A stretch of 64,000 nt of DNA, from the NCBI RefSeq assembly GCF_910591885.1, contig NC_063281.1, forward strand, positions 5,676,700 through 5,740,699, in the 5' to 3' direction. The position numbers and the translations under genes are program-made. This document shows positions 53,004-64,000 of the stretch, piece by piece. This DNA comes from Bombus terrestris. Taxonomy: Eukaryota; Arthropoda; Insecta; Hymenoptera; Apidae. Under the pieces are notes generated by a model, which did not search any database, was not told the origin of the DNA, and worked only from the letters and a program-made list of their open reading frames with translations. Each line of letters starts with the position of its first letter. Within the stretch, counting starts at the first letter, position 1.

Positions 53004-56000
53004 CAATTACCATACAACGTGTAACGTTATATAGTGTAACGTTATAACGTATAACGTTATATAGCATTGCGTTATAACGTATACCGTTATATAGTATTAC
53101 GTCATAACGTATAACGTTATATAGTATTACGTTATAACGTATAACGTTATATAGTATTACGTTATAACGTATAACGTTATATAGTATTACGTTATAACGT
53201 ATAACGTTATATACAATTACCATACAACGTGTAACGTTATATAGTGTATCGTTATAACGTATAACGTTATATAGCATTGCGTTATAACGTATACCGTTAT
53301 ATAGTATTACGTTATAACCTATAATGTTATACACTATTACGATAGAACGTATAACGTTACATACTATTACTATACAATGTATGGCGTTATATATTGTTAC
53401 GTTTTAATGTATAACGTTATATAGCATTGCGTTATAGCGTATACCGTTATATAGTATAACGTTATAACGTATAAAGTTATATAGTATTACGTTATAACGT
53501 ATAACGTTGTATACAATTACCATACAACGTGTAACGTTATATAGTGTATCGTTATAACGTATAACGTTATATAGCATTGCGTTATAACGTATACCGTTAT
53601 ATAGTATTACGTTAAGACTTATAACGTTATATAGTATTACGTTATAACGGATAACGTTATATAGTATTACGGTATAACGTATAACGTTATATAGTACTAC
53701 GTTATAATGTATAACGTTATATAGTATTACGTTATAACGTATAACGTTATATACAATTACCATACAACGTGTAACGTTATATAGTATTACGTTATAACGT
53801 ATAACGTTATATAGTATTACGTTTTATCGTATAACGTTATATACAATTACCATACAACGTGTAACGTTATATAGTGTATCGTTATAACGTATAACGTTAT
53901 ATAGCATTGCGTTATAGCGTATACCGTTATATAGTATTACGTTATGACTTATAACGTTATATAGTATTACGTTATAACGGATAACGTTATATAGTATTAC
54001 GGTATAACGTATAACGTTATATTGTATTACGTTATAACGTATAACGTTATATACAATTACCATACAACGTGTAACGTTATATAGTGTAACGTTATAACGT
54101 ATAACGTTATATAGCATTGCGTTATAACGTATACCGTTATATAGTATTACGTTATAACGGATCACGTTATATAGTATTACGTTATAACGTATAAAGTTAT
54201 ATAGTATTACGGTATGACGTATAACGTTATATACAATTACCATACAACGTGTAACGTTATATAGTGTATCGTTATAACGTATAACGTTATATAGCATTGC
54301 GTTATGACGTATACCGTTATATAGTATTACGTTATAACCTATAATGTTATACACTATTACGATAGAACGTATAACGTTACATACCATTACTATACAATGT
54401 ATGGCGTTAGATATTGTTACGTTTTAATGTATAACGTTATATAGCATTGCGTTATAGCGTATACCGTTATATAGTATTACGTTATAACGTATAAAGTTAT
54501 ATAGTATTACGTTATAACGTATAACGTTATATGCAATTACCATACAACGTGTAACGTTATATAGTATTACGTTATAACGTATAACGTTATATAGTATTAC
54601 GTTATATCGTATAACGTTATATAGTATTACGTTATAACGTATAAAGTTATATAGTATTACGTTATAACGTATAACGTTATATACAATTACCATACAACGT
54701 GTAACGTTATATAGTGTATCGTTATAACGTATAACGTTATATAGCATTGCGTTATAACGTATACCGTTATATAGTATTACGTTATAACCTATAATGTTAT
54801 ACACTATTACGATAGAACGTATAACGTTACATACTATTACTATACAATGTATGGCGTTATATATTGTTACGTTTTAATGTATAACGTTATATAGCATTGC
54901 GTTATAGCGTATACCGTTATATAGTATAACGTTATAACGTATAAAGTTATATAGTATTACGTTATAACGTATAACGTTATATACAATTACCATACAACGT
55001 GTAACGTTATATAGTGTATCGATTTAACGTATAGCGTTATATAGCATTGCGTTATAACGTATACCGTTATATAGTATTACGTTATGACTTATAACGTTAT
55101 ATAGTATTACGTTATAACGGATAACGTTATATAGTATTACGGTATAACGTATAACGTTATATAGTATTACGTTATAACGTATAACGTTATATAGTATTAC
55201 GTTATAACGTATAATGTTATATACAATTACCATACAACGTGTAACGTTATATAGTATTACGTTATAACGTATAACGTTATATAGTATTACGTTTTATCGT
55301 ATAACGTTATATACAATTACCATACAACGTGTAACGTTATATAGTGTAACGTTATAACGTATAACGTTATATAGCATTGCGTTATAACGTATACCATTAT
55401 ATAGTATGACGTTATAACGTATAACGTTATATAGTATTACGTTATAACGGATAACGTTATATAGTATTACGTTATAACGTATAACGTTATATAGCATTGC
55501 GTTATAACGTGTACCGTTATATAGTATGACGTTATAACGTATAACGTTATATAGTATTACGTTATAACGTATAACGTTATATACAATTACCATACAACGT
55601 GTAACGTTATATAGTATTACGTTATAACGTATAACGTTATATAGTATTACGTTATAACGTATAACGTTATATACAATTACCATACAACGTGTAACGTTAT
55701 ATAGTGTAACGTTATAACGTATAACGTTATATAGCATTGCGTTATAACGTATACCGTTATATAGTATTACGTTATAACGGATAACGTTATATAGTATTAC
55801 GTTATAACGTATAACGTTATATACAATTACCATACAACGTGTAACGTTATATAGTATTACGTTATAACGTATAACGTTATATAGTATTACGTTATAACGT
55901 ATAACGTTATATACAATTACCATACAACGTGTAACGTTATATAGTGTAACGTTATAACGTATAACGTTATATAGCATTGCGTTATAACGTATACCGTTAT

Positions 56001-56179
56001 ATAGTATTACGTTATAACGGATAACGTTATATAGTATTACGTTATAACGTATAACGTTATATAGTATTACGTTATAACGTATAACGTTATATAGTATTAC
56101 GTTATAACGTATAACGTTATATAGTATTACGTTATAACGTATAACGTTATATAGTATTACGTTATAACGTATAACGTTA

Positions 56180-59100
56180 TATACAATTACCATACAACGT
56201 GTAACGTTATATAGTGTATCGTTATAACGTATAACGTTATATAGCATTGCGTTATAACGTATACCGTTATATAGTATTACGTTATAACCTATAATGTTAT
56301 ACACTATTACGATAGAACGTATAACGTTACATACTATTACTATACAATGTATGGCGTTATATATTGTTACGTTTTAATGTATAACGTTATATAGCATTGC
56401 GTTATAGCGTATACCGTTATATAGTATAACGTTATAACGTATAAAGTTATATAGTATTACGTTATAACGTATAACGTTATATACAATTACCATACAACGT
56501 GTAACGTTATATAGTGTATCGTTATAACGTATAACGTTATATAGCATTGCGTTATAACGTATACCGTTATATAGTATTACGTTAAGACTTATAACGTTAT
56601 ATAGTATTACGTTATAACGGATAACGTTATATAGTATTACGGTATAACGTATAACGTTATATAGTACTACGTTATAATGTATAACGTTATATAGTATTAC
56701 GTTATAACGTATAACGTTATATACAATTACCATACAACGTGTAACGTTATATAGTATTACGTTATAACGTATAACGTTATATAGTATTACGTTTTATCGT
56801 ATAACGTTATATACAATTACCATACAACGTGTAACGTTATATAGTGTATCGTTATAACGTATAACGTTATATAGCATTGCGTTATAGCGTATACCGTTAT
56901 ATAGTATTACGTTATGACTTATAACGTTATATAGTATTACGTTATAACGGATAACGTTATATAGTATTACGGTATAACGTATAACGTTATATTGTATTAC
57001 GTTATAACGTATAACGTTATATAGTATTACGTTATAACGTATAACGTTATATACAATTACCATACAACGTGTAACGTTATATAGTATTACGTTATAACGT
57101 ATAACGTTATATAGTATTACGTTATATCGTATAACGTTATATACAATTACCATACAACGTGTAACGTTATATAGTGTAACGTTATAACGTATAACGTTAT
57201 ATAGCATTGCGTTATAACGTATACCATTATATAGTATGACGTTATAACGTATAACGTTATATAGTATTACGTTATAACGGATAACGTTATATAGTATTAC
57301 GTTATAACGTATAACGTTATATACAATTACCATACAACGTGTAACGTTATATAGTATTACGTTATAACGTATAACGTTATATAGTATTACGTTATATCGT
57401 ATAACGTTATATACAATTACCATACAACGTGTAACGTTATATAGTGTAACGTTATAACGTATAACGTTATATAGCATTGCGTTATAACGTATACCATTAT
57501 ATAGTATGACGTTATAACGTATAACGTTATATAGTATTACGTTATAACGGATAACGTTATATAGTATTACGTTATAACGTATAACGTTATATAGCATTGC
57601 GTTATAACGTGTACCGTTATATAGTATGACGTTATAACGTATAACGTTATATAGTATTACGTTATAACGTATAACGTTATATACAATTACCATACAACGT
57701 GTAACGTTATATAGTATTACGTTATAACGTATAACGTTATATAGTATTACGTTATAACGTATAACGTTATATAGTATTACGTTATAACGTATAACGTTAT
57801 ATACAATTACCATACAACGTGTAACGTTATATAGTGTAACGTTATAACGTATAACGTTATATAGCATTGCGTTATAACGTATACCGTTATATAGTATTAC
57901 GTTATAACGGATAACGTTATATAGTATTACGTTATAACGTATAACGTTATATACAATTACCATACAACGTGTAACGTTATATAGTATTACGTTATAACGT
58001 ATAACGTTATATAGTATTACGTTATAACGTATAACGTTATATACAATTACCATACAACGTGTAACGTTATATAGTGTAACGTTATAACGTATAACGTTAT
58101 ATAGCATTGCGTTATAACGTATACCGTTATATAGTATTACGTTATAACGGATAACGTTATATAGTATTACGTTATAACGTATAACGTTGTATAGTATTAC
58201 GTTATAACGTATAACGTTATATAGTATTACGTTATAACGTATAACGTTATATAGTATTACGTTATAACGTATAACGTTATATAGTATTACGTTATAACGT
58301 ATAACGTTATATAGTATTACGTTATAACGTATAACGTTATATACAATTACCATACAACGTGTAACGTTATATAGTGTATCGTTATAACGTATAACGTTAT
58401 ATAGCATGGCGTTATAACGTATACCGTTATATAGTATTACGTTATAACCTATAATGTTATACACTATTACGATAGAACGTATAACGTTACATACTATTAC
58501 TATACAATGTATGGCGTTATATATTGTTACGTTTTAATGTATAACGTTATATAGTATTGCGTTATAGCGTATACCGTTATATAGTATAACGTTATAACGT
58601 ATAAAGTTATATAGTATTACGTTATAACGTATAACGTTATATACAATTACCATACAACGTGTAACGTTATATAGTGTATCGTTATAACGTATAACGTTAT
58701 ATAGCATTGCGTTATAACGTATACCGTTATATAGTATTACGTTAAGACTTATAACGTTATATAGTATTACGTTATAACGGATAACGTTATATAGTATTAC
58801 GGTATAACGTATAACGTTATATAGTACTACGTTATAATGTATAACGTTATATAGTATTACGTTATAACGTATAACGTTATATACAATTACCATACAACGT
58901 GTAACGTTATATAGTATTACGTTATAACGTATAACGTTATATAGTATTACGTTTTATCGTATAACGTTATATACAATTACCATACAACGTGTAACGTTAT
59001 ATAGTGTATCGTTATAACGTATAACGTTATATAGCATTGCGTTATAGCGTATACCGTTATATAGTATTACGTTATGACTTATAACGTTATATAGTATTAC

Positions 59101-59650
59101 GTTATAACGGATAACGTTATATAGTATTACGGTATAACGTATAACGTTATATTGTATTACGTTATAACGTATAACGTTATATAGTATTACGTTATAACGT
59201 ATAACGTTATATACAATTACCATACAACGTGTAACGTTATATAGTATTACGTTATAACGTATAACGTTATATAGTATTACGTTATATCGTATAACGTTAT
59301 ATACAATTACCATACAACGTGTAACGTTATATAGTGTAACGTTATAACGTATAACGTTATATAGCATTGCGTTATAACGTATACCATTATATAGTATGAC
59401 GTTATAACGTATAACGTTATATAGTATTACGTTATAACGGATAACGTTATATAGTATTACGTTATAACGTATAACGTTATATACAATTACCATACAACGT
59501 GTAACGTTATATAGTATTACGTTATAACGTATAACGTTATATAGTATTACGTTATATCGTATAACGTTATATACAATTACCATACAACGTGTAACGTTAT
59601 ATAGTGTAACGTTATAACGTATAACGTTATATAGCATTGCGTTATAACGT
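56180..59650. repeat. Higher-order duplication, period 2160 bp
   Basis: About 1.3 kb from near 56.18 kb recurs 72 monomers later. The marker cassette (near 56340 and 58500), the GTTAAGACTT monomer (56581 and 58741) and the GTTATATCG monomers (57391 and 59551) line up. The copies diverge near 57500 and 59650. A related block lies 2970 bp upstream of the first, at about 53.3-54.0 kb. Confidence 0.8.
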
Positions 59651-61029
59651 ATACCGTTATATAGTATGACGTTATAACGTATAACGTTATATAGTATTAC
59701 GTTATAACGGATAACGTTATATAGTATTACGTTATAACGTATAACGTTATATAGTATTACGTTATAACGCATAACGTTATATACAATTACCATACAACGT
59801 GTAACGTTATATAGTATTACGTTATAACGTATAACGTTATATAGTATTACGTTATAACGTATAACGTTATATAGTATTACGTTATAACGTATAACGTTAT
59901 ATACAATTACCATACAACGTGTAACGTTATATAGTGTAATGTTATAACGTATAACGTTATATAGCATTGCGTTATAGCGTATACCGTTATATAGTATTAC
60001 GTTATGACTTATAACGTTATATAGTATTACGTTATAACGGATAACGTTATATAGTATTACGGTATAACGTATACCGTTATATAGTATTACGTTATAACGT
60101 ATAAAGTTATATAGTATTACGTTATAACGTATAACGTTATATACAATTACCATACAACGTGTAACGTTATATAGTGTACCGTTATAACGTATAACGTTAT
60201 ATAGCATTGCGTTATAACGTATACCGTTATATAGTATAACGTTATGACTTATAACGTTATATAGTATTACGTTATAACGGATAACGTTATATAGCATTGC
60301 GTTATAGCGTATACCGTTATATAGTATAACGCTATAACGTATAATGTTACATAGTATTACGTTATAACGTATAACGTTATATAGCATTGCGTTATAACGT
60401 ATACCGTTATATAGTATTACGTTATAACGGATAACGTTATATAGTATTACGTTATAACGTATAAAGTTATATAGTATTACGTTATGACGTATAACGTTAT
60501 ATACAATTACCATACAACGTGTAACGTTATATAGTGTATCGTTATAACGTATAACGTTATATAGCATTGCGTTATGACGTATACCGTTATATAGTATTAC
60601 GTTATAACCTATAATGTTATACACTATTACGATAGAACGTATAACGTTACATACCATTACTATACAATGTATGGCGTTAGATATTGTTACGTTTTAATGT
60701 ATAACGTTATATAGCATTGCGTTATAGCGTATACCGTTATATAGTATTACGTTATAACGGATAACGTTATATAGCATTGCGTTATAGCGTATACCGTTAT
60801 ATAGTATAACGCTATAACGTATAATGTTACATAGTATTACGTTATAACGTATAACGTTATATAGCATTGCGATATAACGGATAACGTTATATAGTATTAC
60901 GGTATAACGTATACCGTTATATAGTATTACGTTATAACGTATAAAGTTATATAGTATTACGTTATAACGTATAACGTTATATACAATTACCATACAACGT
61001 GTAACGTTATATAGTGTATCGTTATAACG

Positions 61030-63980
61030 TATAACGTTATATAGTATTACGTTATAACGGATAACGTTATATAGTATTACGGTATAACGTATAACGTTAT
61101 ATAGTATTACGTTATAACGTATAACGTTATATAGTATTACGTTATAACGTATAACGTTATATACAATTACCATACAACGTGTAACGTTATATAGTATTAC
61201 GTTATAACGTATAACGTTATATAGTATTACGTTATATCGTATAACGTTATATACAATTACCGTACAACGTGTAACGTTATATAGTGTAACATTATAACGT
61301 ATAACGTTATATAGCATTGCGTTATAACGTATACCGTTATATAGAATGACGTTATAACGTATAACGTTATATAGTATTACGTTATAACGGATAATGTTAT
61401 ATAGTATTACGTTATAACGTATAACGTTATATAGTATTACGTTATAACGCATAACGTTATATACAATTACCATACAACGTGTAACGTTATATAGTATTAC
61501 GTTATAACGTATAACGTTATATAGTATTACGTTATAACGTATAACGTTATATACAATTACCATACAACGTGTAACGTTATATAGTGCAACGTTATAACGT
61601 ATAACGTTATATAGCATTGCGTTATAACGTATACCGTTATATAGTATTACGTTATAACGGATAACGTTATATAGTATTACGTTATAACGTGTAACGTTAT
61701 ATAGTATTACGTTATAACGTATAACGTTATATAGTATTACGTTATAACGTATAACGTTATATAGTATTACGTTATAACATATAACGTTATATAGTATTAC
61801 GTTATAACGTATAACGTTATATAGTATTACGTTATAACGTATAACGTTATATAGTGAAACGTTATAACGTATAACGTTATGTAGTATTACGTTATAACGT
61901 ATAACGTTATATAGTATTACGTCATAACGTATAACGTTATATAGTATTACGTTATAACGTGTAACATTATATAGTATTACGCTATAACGTATAACGTTAT
62001 TTAGTATTACGTTATAACGTATAACGTTATATAGTATTACGTTATAACGTATAACGTTATATAGTATTACGTTATAACGTATAACGTTATATAGTATTAC
62101 GTTATAACGTATAGCGTTATATAGCATTGCGTTATAACGTATACCGTTATATAGTATTACGTTATGACTTATAACGTTATATAGTATTACGTTATAACGG
62201 ATAACGTTATATAGTATTACGGTATAACGTATAACGTTATATAGTATTACGTTATAACGTATAACGTTATATAGTATTACGTTATAACATATAAAGTTAT
62301 ATACAATTACCATACAACGTGTAACGTTATATAGTATTACGTTATAACGTATAACGTTATATAGTATTACGTTTTATCGTATAACGTTATATACAATTAC
62401 CATACAACGTGTAACGTTATATAGTGTAACGTTATAACGTATAACGTTATATAGCATTGCGTTATAACGTATACCATTATATAGTATGACGTTATAACGT
62501 ATAACGTTATATAGTATTACGTTATAACGGATAACGTTATATAGTATTACGTTATAACGTATAACGTTATATAGCATTGCGTTATAACGTGTACCGTTAT
62601 ATAGTATGACGTTATAACGTATAACGTTATATAGTATTACGTTATAACGGATAACGTTATATAGTATTACGTTATAACGTATAACGTTATATAGTATTAC
62701 GTTATAACGTATAACGTTATATACAATTACCATACAACGTGTAACGTTATATAGTATTACGTTATAACGTATAACGTTATATAGTATTACGTTATAACGT
62801 ATAACGTTATATACAATTACCATACAACGTGTAACGTTATATAGTGTAACTTTATAACGTATAACGTTATATAGCATTGCGTTATAACGTATACCGTTAT
62901 ATACAATTACCATACAACGTGTAACGTTATATAGTGTAACTTTATAACGTATAACGTTATATAGCATTGCGTTATAACGTATACCGTTATATAGAATGAC
63001 GTTATAACGTATAACGTTATATAGTATTACGTTATAACGGATAATGTTATATAGTATTACGTTATAACGTATAACGTTATATAGTATTACGTTATAACGC
63101 ATAACGTTATATACAATTACCATACAACGTGTAACGTTATATAGTATTACGTTATAACGTATAACGTTATATAGTATTACGTTATAACGTATAACGTTAT
63201 ATACAATTACCATACAACGTGTAACGTTATATAGTGCAACGTTATAACGTATAACGTTATATAGCATTGCGTTATAACGTATACCGTTATATAGTATTAC
63301 GTTATAACGGATAACGTTATATAGTATTACGTTATAACGTGTAACGTTATATAGTATTACGTTATAACGTATAACGTTATATAGTATTACGTTATAACGT
63401 ATAACGTTATATAGTATTACGTTATAACATATAACGTTATATAGTATTACGTTATAACGTATAACGTTATATAGTATTACGTTATAACGTATAACGTTAT
63501 ATAGTGAAACGTTATAACGTATAACGTTATGTAGTATTACGTTATAACGTATAACGTTATATAGTATTACGTCATAACGTATAACGTTATATAGTATTAC
63601 GTTATAACGTGTAACATTATATAGTATTACGCTATAACGTATAACGTTATTTAGTATTACGTTATAACGTATAACGTTATATAGTATTACGTTATAACGT
63701 ATAACGTTATATAGTATTACGTTATAACGTATAACGTTATATAGTATTACGTTATAACGTATAGCGTTATATAGCATTGCGTTATAACGTATACCGTTAT
63801 ATAGTATTACGTTATGACTTATAACGTTATATAGTATTACGTTATAACGGATAACGTTATATAGTATTACGGTATAACGTATAACGTTATATAGTATTAC
63901 GTTATAACGTATAACGTTATATAGTATTACGTTATAACGTATAAAGTTATATACAATTACCATACAACGTGTAACGTTAT
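61030..63980. repeat. Higher-order duplication, period 1650 bp
   Basis: Variants from about 61.3 to 62.3 kb recur 55 monomers later. The ATAGAATGAC monomer lies at 61341 and 62991, the GTGCAACG monomer near 61585 and 63235, and the GTGAAACG monomer near 61854 and 63504. The second copy reaches close to the window end, so more copies may follow. Confidence 0.8.
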
Positions 63981-64000
63981 ATAGTATTACGTTATAACGT

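Larger units (their letters stand above)
53000..64000. repeat. 30-bp satellite array, right segment
   Basis: The array resumes in the same monomer family and runs to the end of the window, 11 kb without any register shift that I can see. The divergent marker cassette occurs about six times, near 53370, 54390, 54840, 56340, 58500 and 60660, and is absent from the last 3.3 kb. Several blocks are clearly duplicated. No gene is present. Confidence 0.97.

Noticed and set aside
1..64000. Telomeric repeat
   Set aside because: There is no TTAGG or TTAGGG array; the 30-bp unit is unlike known insect telomere repeats.

Overview
The window is about 82% satellite DNA (roughly 52.4 of 64 kb) interrupted by two complete, apparently intact retrotransposons. 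It is eukaryotic and almost certainly from an arthropod, most likely an insect. The argument is a non-LTR element of the R1 clade (R1/TRAS/SART/Waldo type), which is known mainly from arthropods, next to a Ty3/gypsy element. There is no host gene, rRNA or tRNA gene, and no sign of bacterial or viral genome organisation. The species cannot be fixed from this sequence. A pericentromeric, subtelomeric or other heterochromatic array is the best guess for location.

Layout: (1) 1-25673, satellite array of a 30-bp AT-rich monomer that is itself two diverged 15-bp halves, arranged in higher-order blocks, including near-identical duplications with periods of 3481 and 4681 bp. (2) 25674-31388, a minus-strand R1-clade retrotransposon of about 5.7 kb: 5' UTR, ORF1 (614 aa, three zinc knuckles), ORF2 (1048 aa, endonuclease, reverse transcriptase and a C-terminal CCHC motif), 3' UTR with a perfect stem-loop, and a 45-base poly(A) tail. 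(3) 31389-47112, satellite. (4) 47113-52999, a plus-strand Ty3/gypsy element of 5887 bp: two identical 600-bp LTRs, a TATA target duplication, one fused gag-pol ORF of 1362 aa, and a 41-bp tandem repeat in the 3' untranslated part. (5) 53000-64000, satellite to the end of the window.

The elements supply their own mobility functions: ORF1 packages the R1-like RNA and ORF2 nicks the target and reverse transcribes. The gypsy Gag-Pol makes particles, matures itself, reverse transcribes and integrates. Intact frames, identical LTRs and the long poly(A) tail suggest both insertions are recent relative to the array.

The most unusual signal is in the gypsy element. The 13 bases just after the 5' LTR are complementary to the 3' arm of an animal tRNA-Leu(CAA), starting five bases in from its CCA end. 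The 13 bases just before the 3' LTR, where a polypurine tract is expected, equal positions 1-13 of the same tRNA. The gag start codon also lies inside the LTR, so the primer-binding site is read as codons. The tRNA comparison was made from memory of conserved animal tRNA-Leu sequences and needs checking.
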